Positions 34,508 to 46,100 of a DNA stretch of 64,000 bases are shown here, in pieces. Within the stretch, counting starts at the first letter, position 1, and each line of letters opens with the position of its first letter. The translations under genes and the position numbers were made by a program. The notes under the pieces were generated by a model. The model saw nothing but the letters and a program-made list of their open reading frames with translations. It was not told the origin of the DNA and did not search any database. Source of the DNA: Aporrectodea caliginosa (Eukaryota > Annelida > Clitellata > Crassiclitellata > Lumbricidae); NCBI GenBank assembly GCA_020284085.1, contig JACEVL010000769.1:1-64000 (forward strand), given 5' to 3'.

Positions 34508-37500
34508 ATGACAATGCATAGTCAAGGTAAGTGTAATTGTAAGTGCTTATTTATATAGCGCCTCTTCAAAATTCAAGACAGTTCACCTCGAGAGTTGGAA
34601 CACAGATTTCTGTGGTCAGCCAAACATGCAATGGCGGTACAGAGCTACGGCAAGAAAGGAGGGGAATTCTCCATCCAGAAACACCAGATCCAGATCAAAA
34701 ATCTTAAATTCAGGTTGCTGTGAAATTATTTTTTTGTAAGGTCTGTAGATGTTTTGTAAGAATTGAATCAAAGTCTTTTTAATTCAATGTATTTGTATGT
34801 TTTTTGTGTGTTTTAGTTAGGGCTGTTGCCGCTAGTCGTAACGCCGCAAAGGCTTGTTCCTCTGTGTCTTCACAGTTCGTCGGCCATTCGTCTGATTCTA
34901 AGGTTTGTCATTCTGCACTTGACCACTTGAAATGCTCCATACTTATTCTGTTTTATGATCTAATGGCATGGGAAGATTGTAATTGCAATTGGATATTCAG
35001 TATGGCACCACTTCTAGAGCAAACTGTTCAGGGATGCTCACTGCATACCAGTAGATACAGCAAATATCAGATACATAAGGCATGTTGTTAATGCATTTTG
35101 TTGCCATATAGAAATACAATGCACTGCACATGCAGTACTTTCATTTATGAATGTCACTACATGCCAGTACATAAATAGTAATAATAGTAATAAATTAAAT
35201 AAAAATATTAAATTATAAATAAATTTATAAATACCACTACATGCATTACATCAAAAACCATTACATAAATATGTCATGCATGCATACCTATCTGAATAAA
35301 GTCTCATATTGTTGATTGCTGTTTGGACCTAAACCCACAAAGTTGTTGACCTTAGCACGATTTTGCTTTGGCAATGTTCTTTCAAAGCATGTCACATTTT
35401 TGGATACATTCTTACAGTATACATGTCTTGGACTGTTATCAGGGTGAAGTTCAACCTAAACCAGTCGAGTCTTCCATACACAAGAAACTCAATGAATACT
35501 TCCAGGTCTGTGCACATGTTACTAATTCATTTGGCTTGGAACTGTAACAATAATTAATTGACCATTATGCACTATGCACCTTATTTTAAACTAGGAGTGG
35601 GCAACGATTAAAATTTTTTATCGAAATTAATCGCACTATTAAAATTTTTAATAACGCGATTAATTTTTAACGCATATCATAATAAATATCAAGTACAACT
35701 ACTCTACCGACGCAGTTAGTTGAATATACATGTGCTGTATAAATGATTGCAGTCAATAAAGAAAAAGCAAACATGCTTTTACTACTTGTTTTTACTTTTT
35801 AGTTTTTACTTTAAGGTGGTTTAAAGTTTAAACAGCGGTTTTATCAAGAATTGTTTTAGCGCATTTCTATAAATAATTGGGCGCAGAAACAATCGCGTTA
35901 ACTGCGTTAAAAACTGTCGCGTTAATTAATTAACACATTAATCGCATTAATAACGCGTGAAATGCCCAGCCCTATTTTAAACATTTTGTTTATCCGAGTA
36001 GCAAATACATCGGTTTCAGAATCGCCAGATAGGCTTATGTTTAAGATTTGTAAACATTTGGAGATTCACCCCTCTGGATGAGCAATTTAACCACTGGTTA
36101 TCATAATATAATGAGGTTAGGTTATCATGAGGTCTTTTTCTAGATGAATTTAATTTAATTCTTGTTGCTTGAGAAATAAGCAGATATTTTATTCAAAACT
36201 AACCGACTGCTGTTTGCTGATCTTGCAGCCGAGCCATCTGCAAGTTATCAATGAGAGTTACATGCACAAAGTCCCGAAAGGTTTGTCAAGGATGACTGGT
36301 TTTCTGGTTGTTCATTATCTTTCATTCTTCACTTCTTGTACGATACAACTGTATTTGATATTGTTCTGTTCAGAAATGCACATCTGACCACATGACTGAA
36401 AATCGCTGGGGAGCCAAGCAGTTGTGCGTGAAGGACGTGCTCAAGGTCCTAACACAGTAGGGGTCTATATAAGTTTTGATTGATGGGTTGATTCTGCCAT
36501 TGAAGCAAGCCAGAACGCACACCTCGATTGTAATTGTGGGACATGGTAGCCGATTGTGGAACATGGTAACCGATTGTGGAACATTGTAGCCGATTGTGGA
36601 ACATGGTAGTGATTGTGGAACATGGTAGCCGATTGTGGAATATGGTAGTTGATTGTGGAACATGGTAGCCGATTGTGGAACATGGTAGTCGATTGTGGAA
36701 CATGGTAGCATTGTGGAACATGGTAGCCGATTGTGGAATATGGTAGTTGATTGTGGAACATGGTAGTCGATTGTGGAACATGGTAGTCGATTGTGGAACA
36801 TGGTAGTCGATTGTGGAACACGGTAGCCAATGGTTAGAGTGCTCGCGTTGTGACGTGGAGAGTACGGATTTTAGTCCCTCTGAGATGGTTCCTGTGTAGC
36901 GACCTTGAGCAAGTCCTTCGGTTACTATTGCTCGGCTTCATCGATCGATGTTTGGTCATTAAATAGTTGTGCTTAATAAATGCATAATAATAATTGTAAC
37001 TGAATGATTCGTATAGTGTTCGTATAATGTCTGAAGTACTGAGTAATTATATCAGATATGCGGCATATTTAGTTAAATTAACTTGCGCTTCATTTAATAA
37101 TATAATCGGATAAGTTTTTTGTCACTTAAAGCAGTATAATTTTGCACTAGGGACACAATATTAACTATGATGGCGTCGTGGCTTTTGTCACATCCCATTT
37201 GTAGTGCCACTGGGTAGCTTGTATTGTGAGTAAATTCATCTTGCATTAAAATACAATTCAGTTAAGGATTATGACAAATTTTAGAACAATGAGGGGTTTG
37301 AGCCATTTCTCTTTTCTATTTTTTGCAGGTTCTGAGACGCACTTCAAAGTCGTGATCGTTTCAGAAAAGTTTGCTAATGAGCCGCTAATTAAAGTAAGTG
37401 ACTTTTTCTTATTTTTAGCTATTGTCTGTGCAGAGTATTAGTTCAAAAGCTGTAAGATGTTGCATTTGATCAATACGCTCATATTAGTTTCGTAGATTTT

Positions 37501-40237
37501 ACAACTCAAAGATCCTGTAAACTTGGAACACACTTCATAAAAACTATATTGTTGATGGGGCATTTCAGAATCGAGTTGTCACTGTGCCTTGTTAGTTTGT
37601 TGAAACATTTAAAGACTGAAATTTCATCATACTTTGTGTTGTTCATAGAATCTAAACTAAAGACTTGTATAGCGCCGTTATAAAAGTGCACAATCACCAT
37701 TTTGGTGACCAAAATGATGTGACTTCAAATGAACTGTGGTCAAGAATCAATTAGTTGGAGAGAGACTGTTGAAAATCCTATAGTGTTTACCGCTCCATTA
37801 ACATTTAAAGGGGTGCTCAGTAGTGTAGTGGTTAGCATGCTGGGCTGTCAATTGAGGTTTGGGTGTTCCAGATTTCTGACCAATTGACTCCCCCCCCCCC
37901 AGCCAACTCAGCCATAATGCTAGTGAGAGGACTGGCCACCCACCCTCATATGTCAAGGCTTAGAAAGTATATAAATGTTCAATTACATTACATTACATTG
38001 TGTGTCAATAAATGTAAGATCTGCTACAAGTTGTTTTTATCTTCCAGCGACACCGACTTGTTAATGGTGTTTTGGAGGACGAACTACGCACTGGTGTCCA
38101 TGCGCTTTCAATAACTGTATGTAATCCATCTATTTCCAATTAGTTTTTAATGAAACTCAGACCTAGACTTTGTATGTTTCACTTTGTTTTAATATTTTTA
38201 ATTGATTTTTCTTGTAACATGTGGATTTGATTTAATTTTTAGATTGATTTTGGCATCTTGAATCTGATACTCAGAAATGATGTGCATAACCGTGACTATT
38301 ACTGTGAAAATTTTATACACCTGTGATTTAACTCTACCAGCCACTGCTAAACACAGATCTCGCAGATTTTTTCCCCGTATTAACATACGTCAATTATGTA
38401 ATGCGGCCTCGACCTCACGATTATGTACTACTTTTTAAGGACAACAGAAATTACATACCTCGTGTCCTATACCGTCAATTGATGTCAGTAATTTGACATA
38501 TTGTACCATATAATAATAGTTTCATCTCTTGAACCATAGTTATATATTTATATCTTTATAATCCTGTTGAACTCGTAACCAGTTGCGGTGTGTCAGCTGT
38601 CTCGAGTGCCAATAAACGAATATATTAACAATAATCTCATGGACATGCTGATTTACAAAGCATTTGACTTTATTAGGCATGCATTTGATACTTGATGTAT
38701 GTATAATAACAATATCTCATGGATATGCTGATTTATAAAACATTTGACTTTATTAGGCATGCAGTTGATACTTGATGTATGTACATGTACACTTGTTGGC
38801 CTTGACACGATGTGATAAGTCATGTACAGAAGTAGGTTGCAGGATTAGCTATGAACATAGTTATCAGCAGTGATTTTGAGTTAGCACATTAGGAGTGTTT
38901 CTAACAGAGTTACTGGGTAGGTAGGTAGGAAAATAATATTTTGTTAAAATAATTTGTGCAGTGATTTCCGAAAATTAAGCCACTGCCCATTTATAGTACA
39001 TGCTGTATTATGGCGAGTATTAAAAATGCCTACCTACAAACTGCTGTAGAAACAATCTTATTTATTTCATTTTTGTTGACAGGCAAGGTGAAATGGAAGG
39101 GGCAGGGGTTGCTAACTGTTGCTAAGGAAGGCGGTTGCAAAAAGTCTGACTTTGAAACTGGTTGCTAATGAGGCTGACACAGAGGCTGCTTGCTTCAAAG
39201 CTTGGTTGTTAAGAAGGCTGATTGCTATGAAAGTAGAATGCTACGGAGGTTGTTAAGTAGGCTGATTGCTGGGAGGCTTTACTTTTAATAATACGTACGA
39301 TAAAAGGTATTTCTGATACAATGAATATGGGGGTCAGATTTGTGAAATAACCCTGTCAAATTAGAGAAAATCCACCACTTTATCTAATACCTTCCTCTCC
39401 CAAACTCCACACTTTAGCCCTTTTATTGCTGTAATTTACGGCACCATTATTTCCAGCTAGTTTCCGAACGTCTGTTTAGTGAATGCACCTATAATGCGCG
39501 ATTCTGCATCTCCGGCATGCAAAGGCTTAATATATATGAAGTAAAAAAAAAAATTTTTTAAATTTCCGTAAATAAAATGATTTTTCAAAATTTTGGTCGC
39601 GGCAAAAAAACTCGGTTAATGACACACCATTATTTTGTTTTGGCCTTATGGGACCGCAGCATCAATAGGGGTAACTGCATTTCAACAAAAAACACTGGTT
39701 TTAAATACTGTATATTTCTGCACGATTATTATATGTTGTCTGATTAATTAAGAAAAAATGTTGAATATTTACTCCTTACATGTTAACACCACAGATTATA
39801 ATGTTTTCTGACAATGCTACTCTGCATTTTTGAGATTTTATTTGTGATTTTTCTGGTTTAAAGTTAATGAAGCACACTTTTCAACTCTGAGAGATTATTA
39901 TTACATATTTATTAAGCACCACTATCTAATGATCATTGATTGATGGTGCTGAGCAATTGTGAGTAAAGCACTTGCTCAAGGTTAGACACAGTAACCGTCT
40001 AAGGGAGGAAGCTGGAACCTGTACTCTCCTCGCTAAAAGGTGAGCAGTCTAACCAATTGATTACAGTGTCCCTAAGAGATGAAATAATACTAGTTTGTAT
40101 TCTATGAAGTAATTAATGCAGTGAATGACTATTGTCTTGTGCTTTTCATTGTTTAGGCGAAGACACCAGAGCAATGGGAAAATTCCGACAAAGTCGTGGA
40201 CAAGTCGCCACCGTGTCGCGGAGGAACGGGACTATGA
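34508..40237 (+). CDS. BOLA1: BolA-like protein 1 (144 aa, 7 exons)
   Basis: Exons 34508-34526, 34817-34902, 35443-35505, 36229-36280, 37329-37393, 38048-38116, 40157-40237 (TGA). Lengths 19, 86, 63, 52, 65, 69 and 81 sum to 435 nt with consistent phases and GT-AG borders. BOLA1 proteins act with glutaredoxin 5 in mitochondrial iron-sulfur and thiol redox homeostasis. The N-terminus (MTMHSQVRAVAASRNAAKAC) is basic and lacks acidic residues, fitting a mitochondrial presequence. The BolA fold is recognisable as VESSIHKKLNEYF, ETHFKVVIVSEKF, RHRLVNGVLEDEL and the conserved VHALSI histidine. TPEQWENS and SPPCRGG match the BOLA1 C-terminus rather than BOLA2/3. The 19-nt first exon is the least certain part; the remaining exons are firm. 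Confidence 0.92.
35592..35974. mobile_element. hAT-like MITE in BOLA1 intron 3, 383 bp
   Basis: Perfect 8-bp duplication ttttaaac (35584-35591, 35975-35982). Inverted ends taggagtgggcaa / tgcccagcccta with repeated attaatcgc/gcgattaat in both arms, as in many animal hAT MITEs. No ORF. Confidence 0.88.
36535..36830 (+). repeat. ~20-bp minisatellite (gattgtggaacatggtagcc) in BOLA1 intron 4
   Basis: About 14 units with small variants (gtagtc, gtagtt, aatatgg). The MFHNRLPCSTI-type frames on the minus strand come from this repeat. Confidence 0.92.
36823..36995 (+). mobile_element. tRNA-headed SINE, second family, in BOLA1 intron 4
   Basis: A-box-like ggtagccaatggttagagtg, weak B box, then gaccttgagcaagtccttcg and gtgcttaataaatgcataat. 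A related copy runs on the minus strand at 39900-40075 (intron 6); a fragment is at about 57565-57625. Confidence 0.6.
37810..37998 (+). mobile_element. tRNA-headed SINE, third family, in BOLA1 intron 5
   Basis: A-box-like tagtgtagtggttagcatgc, a degenerate B-box region, a body and an (attac)n tail. A homopolymer of C interrupts it at 37891. It ends about 50 bp before exon 6. Confidence 0.5.
38190..38390 (-). repeat. Unclassified dispersed repeat in BOLA1 intron 6
   Basis: Reverse complement matches the 3' half of the repeats at 31230 and 60730 (gtgggcggtagag-like, attttcac, gtatcag-ttcaag). Confidence 0.6.
38632..38785 (+). repeat. Two-copy tandem duplication of ~75 bp
   Basis: tctcatggacatgctgattt... 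and tctcatggatatgctgattt..., both ending gatacttgatgtatgtata/c, with few differences. Confidence 0.85.
39900..40075 (-). mobile_element. tRNA-headed SINE, second family, minus copy
   Basis: Minus strand: caattggttagactgctcac (A-box-like), ccttgagcaagtgctttact, ggtgcttaataaatatgtaa. Lies 80 bp before BOLA1 exon 7. Confidence 0.6.
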
Positions 40238-42114
40238 GCGTTTAGTTATGAAGCGTTTTAACTCATTTATTTCCTATCTACTCGTTTTTTCTTTTAAGTT
40301 TGATTTCTTCTCATATTTTTAACCTTTATTTAAGTTAACCTTGCTGGTACGAAGGTGCTGGAATTTTGTCAAAATAGTCAGCAGCTTAAGTTGTTCTGCT
40401 GAATTAGTTATGTTGTAGTCGAGTTACAGGATATAGGATCAATACCAAGTAGAAGAGAAGTCTGAATGGTGTTTCATAGGTAATGTGTTGTTAGGGTGGG
40501 GGCAGAGCTTTGTGACATCATTTTTGAGGGGTGTTACTTTTTGTGATGACGTGTGACGAGGGGATGGTAAAAAAATCGGCCAAAATCGTGTGACATCATT
40601 TATGGATGCTAAAATGTGGAAAAGACTGACTTCTCATTTAAATTGAACCAGAGGTTTGTCAATATCAAGTCGAAGAGAGAATGGTTTATCTGAGTTTAAG
40701 TGTAGCTTAAGCTGCCCCACTCTGCGAAATGTGGAATTGTGGAAATATTTGCTTTAAAAATCAATGTGACTGGCTTCCATTCATAACATTAGTGTATGCC
40801 TTGTGTAATGTATGGTAAATACTTTTGGCCCTGGCAAATACTTTTAGCATTAACAAATACTTTAGGCATTGGCAAATACTTTTAAGTTGTTTTAAGTTTT
40901 TTTTATCTACAAAGAACCAGCTGAGGTGTAACATTTCTAATACTTGTTTATTAAGATATTCAAGGTGACATTTACACGGAACATTGTTTAATGCTTGTGT
41001 ACCGATATTTTTTAATTGAATATAAATACTTACATGTATAAAAAACTTGTACAATTTGATTCAGTTTTGAAAGAACTGGGATATAGACGAGATAAAAGAA
41101 TAATTAAATTATTCACTGTGTGAGATATGAGGAGTATCCATGGAGAACTTTTAGGTTGTGGGTGTAAGGAAGAAATAATACTTTCAATGGTCATCTTTAC
41201 TGTTCTCAATAAATGGAATATAAATTGTCGAACATGCATTTGCAATTGTGCACACCATATATTTCAGCAAATGAACTAAATGTATGATTCTGTCATTATA
41301 ACCTACAATCAAGTATCTTCTCCATAATGCCATGCATAAGGTAATGCCACTGTAAAATGTAATCACACATTTATATAGTGCCACTTTAAGAGGACCCCGT
41401 CAGAGGCACTTCTGACCTGATAACATAAAACCACAATCATACAGGATGGTCTTCAAGCAATTGGAGGAAAGACACTATGAAGTTTATGTCGCAGGTTGCT
41501 AGGCAACTTATTTTAGGACGATGGGCCAACCACAGCAAATTCTATTTTGGGGCAGGTGAAAAACCAAGTCGCAATGCACAGCGGAATGAAGGTGCCAACA
41601 TTTCCCCAAGCATTATAGATGGGCCATTGTGGGCTCTATACATTTCTTCATGCGTTGCGTGACGGAATTTTCCGCCGCAGAAGCACCACGCATGCGCATA
41701 GCATTGCAAGGTCTTAACAAGCAGTTTCTCCCAAACGCAGCTGGATCTATGGCCAAAACTTATCAGACGAGCCACAGCATTTAAAACCGATTGTTTCAGA
41801 GTACTGCATGAGAAACTGGAAGAAATGATTGACTCATTGATCATAGGCCTAGTGGTAGTTTCGGTTAAAAGTGAACGTAAATGCTTCGTATATTAGGCAC
41901 CATTGTAAAACCGATTGTTTCAGAGTACTAGTTTTGACCCCCTCCCCTTGCATGAGAAACCAAAAAAGGAAGACAAAATGATTGCAATTTGATTTCAAAA
42001 TATATGAGTAGTTTATTCGCTTCTTAGTAGTAATAAACATTAATCACTTTATACATTTTTAGCAGTACTTACTGTTTAAGTTACCATTGAAGGGTCTCTG
42101 TTGATTCATTGGAA
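40238..42114. other. BOLA1 3' flank, mostly non-coding
   Basis: An aataaa at about 41208 is one possible BOLA1 polyadenylation signal. 41368-41418 resembles the agcgcc hairpin tail family (minus). The 24-bp taaaaccgattgtttcagag-tact occurs twice, near 41779 and 41907. No supported exon. Confidence 0.45.
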
Positions 42115-42225
42115 AAAATTTGTTGACGTCAACTTGTACCGAACCCCCCCTCCCCCTTGTCAAGAACTGTCAAACTTTTCCAAACCCCCTCCCCTATTTT
42201 GTTGACATAATTAATGGACGACCCT
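42115..42225 (-). mobile_element. Truncated copy of the 453-bp MITE
   Basis: Matches the left ~110 bp of the element at 30772 in reverse orientation: gttgacgtcaacttgtacc, caaactttt, ccctattttgttgacataattaatggacgacc. Confidence 0.85.
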
Positions 42226-43131
42226 TATTTAAAATACAAAGTTCATTTAATACATTCTACTTGATTGCCAACAGTTGTGCGTTCACTAAACTGAACAAAA
42301 GTTGTCAGATCTGCACTTATTATTCACAACGGATTATCTTCTAGGAATGTTTGTGCAAGTTGATCCGTAAGTGCGTCATCGTCAAGCAATTATTTCTTTA
42401 AGTATTTAGTAATAGTTTAACGACTTCTATATCGCCGTTATCGTAATTCACATAGCATAAAATAATCGACGTTCGCTTCAAGTTAAACCGTATTCAAAAT
42501 CATCGTCCATTAGAGCAGCCAGGTCGAGATCCGATAAGTCAGAAACCAGAAGTCAAGCCACGAAGAGCAGGGCCTAAGCAAGGTGAAACATGTGAGTTCT
42601 GTATGGACTGAATGACTAAAGAAAACTAACAAAACGCAAGAAAAACTGGACAGTATGTGTTTCGAAGCTTCAGACATGCCATCGAGGAAGCATGGGAGTC
42701 GGACACTGTTTTGTGAGAGGCACAGAAGAAGCGATGGTTGGCCTATGCAGCTATGTTGTTTGAATGCAATATTTGCTGCCATGAGGGATATGAGCTAGGA
42801 GCGGCAAACCGCATCCAGGTAGGCCTACGTGTGGGTGAGAAGAGAATTAAGTTCAATATATATAATTATACACGTTACTATCCTAGTAGTTCACGCTAGG
42901 ATGGACCGTTTATACTATTTTTATATATTTGATTTCAGTGCAATGTTCGTGAATAAGAAGTGAGTTTCAGTAGTTGAGACTGCAAGAAAAGGAGGCAGCT
43001 GCGAGTGATACAAAGACAGTTCGAGACAATTAACAAACTATAGCAAGAGGTAAATAAGTGCGCGGACATCGTAGAATTTCTCCGGCATTCGAAGTATGGG
43101 AAGGGGTAGGGCCTACTGGCATCGTTGATGC
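42226..43131. other. 3' flank of chitinase B
   Basis: Apparently unique AT-rich sequence that should contain the chitinase B 3' UTR. No second gene, repeat family or clear polyadenylation hexamer recognised. Confidence 0.4.
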
Positions 43132-46100
43132 CTACAGGCCACAGGCTGCCTTCCGTTCTGGCGACAGGTTTTCGGGCCAATTGCAGACCTGGAGGACATC
43201 GTCGAAGTAGGTACCGACGCCACAAGGGGTGACGTTGTCGTTGCCATGGGCGCAGTTGTAGTATGACGTGCAGTCTGACGGATTGACGTAGATCCCATCC
43301 GCTCTTGATGAGCAAAAACCACCTGCGAGAACAATAGCAAAGGTAGAAGAACGAATCGGCAAACGAAGATTCTACATTTTTGCGATACTTGGGCTACATT
43401 CTTAAAAGGCGTTTCAGAAATATCGAGATACATAGGGCCCACATGCAGTGGCGGCGCCAGACACTTTTTATTACCAGGGCATAGCCAGGGCAGTCATACA
43501 AGTAACCAGTGCAGAGGTGATTTATGGCAAGCGTGGTACGCGAGCTTATATGGTGACCGTCACCATATGCATCGTGACCATTTAATTTCGCGCTACCGCG
43601 CTCGCCATAAGTCGGCCCTCTGCACTATTATACTTGTCAGGTCAGAGGCTTAGATGGGCAAAGCCCTCTGAAGCTGAACGCTTTTGCACATTTGTAAAGC
43701 AAATTTTAACATCTCAGTGAACTTAGTAAAGCATTAGGCCCAGTGGCGTAAATCATGCAGGGGGGGGACAGAGGGGGACAGTCCCTCCCAAAGTTTTGAC
43801 TTAAGCCCTGCTGAAGCCCCCCCCAAAATTACCCTCGTAGGTACTCTGTCCCCCCCAAAGTTATGTATAGATTTTCGCCTCTGATTAGGCCTACTAAAAA
43901 ATACTAGTTTTTGGGTAGCATGCACAACAGTTTTCAAAAGCAACAAGTTCAACAAATAGAGCCATTGATTCAGGTAGGCCCTATTGTTTACGCATTTGCT
44001 TAAGTAACTCGTGTCATATGAGATGCAATTAAGCCTATAGGGGTTAGACGTTGATTTATGTGCAGTTGATGACAATAACCTGTGAAATGTAGACTTTATT
44101 GTGGGATCCTAAGAAAGACAAGGGGGTTGAACCCCTAACCTCCCCCGGGAATTCTCACCCTGGTGTTTGCTACTGACAATAGGCCTCCCGCTTCCATCTT
44201 CTTCAAACGGACTACTAGGATGACATGGGTCCTGAGATAATGTCATGCTCTTAATTAAAGTGGAAGAAAAGTGTGCCCGATCAGTGTGCCGTATAGCGAA
44301 AGATCGGCCCAGCTTAAATAAATCACAGTCTGAGGTAGCAGTGGAACTGGAAGTAATGTCAATTTCCTCACCTCTAATGACGTCTATTTTCTACTTGGAA
44401 GTTGTCGGCACATCGGAGCAAAGTGAACTAATAGCTATAGCCTATCGGCTTTTTCCTCCGCTATATCTGCATTCTACACAAACATCTGCAGCTGAAGGAA
44501 TATCAGCACCTGAGGTTTGCATCTTAAAGAACAAATTGATGGAAGGAGTACCGACAACAGGAACCTCAATTTTCGACTTTCCTCTGCTCCTTTCTGAATG
44601 CCAGAACTGTACATACGTTTCAAGGGATTCATGGCTGATGATGATAATTTTCGTCTACGTATTATATTTAAAAGTAGGGGCCTATACGGTAAACGAATGA
44701 ATTATACCATGGCATGTACAGAGACACTGTAGGACAGAGACAGCGATTATATAATTATATAATACATACATTATTATATATGTATGCATATATATATATA
44801 TAGAGAGACAGACAGACAGAGACAGACAGAGACCAGACAGAGACACGCTGGAGCAGAGTGGATGCATGCCTCAATGGAAGAATCATCACTCACTGCCATG
44901 GCCCTATATCGAGCGTGTCTTCATGTACAAACAACTGAGTGTGTTCGCTTCTACTGTGGTTCAAAATTCAAATTTTCCGACAGGTGATTGATAGACCACA
45001 CATATACACGTCTGTGGACCTGCAGTTGTGTATCGTGTAGCATGCTATAAAGCTGTATAGCAAAATTTTGGAGCCAAAATTTGGCAGGGCAACGACCAGG
45101 GCAAAGGCTTTTTTACCAGGGCATTTGCCCTGGCATGCCCTGGTGTAGTGCCGCCACTGCCCACATGAAAGTATAATAGGCATTTTATATATTATATATA
45201 TATATATTATATATATATATATGTATATAGTTCTATTATATGCAGCAAGACACTAACCTAATGACCCGGAAGTACCTTAATGACCTAATGATCAGGAAGT
45301 ACCTTAATGATCCGGAAGTACCTCAATGACCTAATGACCCGGAAGTACCTTGCTGACCTAATTATCCGGAAGTACCTTAATGACCAGGAAGGACCTTAAT
45401 GACCTAATGACCCGGAAGTACCTCGATGACCTAATGACCCAGAAGTACTTTAATGACCCGGAAGTAACTTACTGACCTAATTATCCGGAAGTACCTTAAT
45501 GACCTAATGACCAGTAAGTACCTTAATGACCTAATGACCAGGAAGTACCTTAATAACCTAATGACCAGGAAGTACCTTAATAACCTAATGACCCGGAATT
45601 ACCTCAATGTTCTAATGACCCGGAAGTACCTCAATAACCTAATGACCCGAACTTACCTGATCCTACTGTAGTTGTTGTAGTTGGAGTTGTAGTTGCTGGT
45701 CCGGTGTAAGCAGTCGTGGTCGTGGTCGTTGCTCTGTAATCGTAATTATAAATATATAGCGCCACATCCAGAGAAACCTGTGAGAGGCATTGTGAAATGT
45801 AATTGGAAGGCGTAGAAAAGGGAAGGCGGGTCTAGTAAATAAATACGCCAGTTTGTGAAAGGACTGAGTGAAAATTTAGGAATATATATAATATATATAT
45901 CAAGAGATATACTTATACATGTAACGGTTACTGTATAGTTTTGCATCTGTGTCTGTCTGTATGTCTGTCTGTCTGTCTGTCTGTCTGTCTTTCTCTCAGC
46001 TCCATAAATATAAATATGTATGAGTTCAAGCCCAAGTTGCTGTCACCTTATTCTCCCATTACACATAACAGTCTATCAAAGGGAGCTAGTAGGACAAATT

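Noticed and set aside
36370..36830. Repetitive MFHNRLPCSTI protein on the minus strand
   Set aside because: Open in three frames because of a ~20-bp minisatellite inside BOLA1 intron 4; no signal of coding constraint.
44245..44700. 151-codon gene inside chitinase B intron 9
   Set aside because: Lies inside a hAT-like element, has no recognisable domain and no splice support; at most transposon debris.
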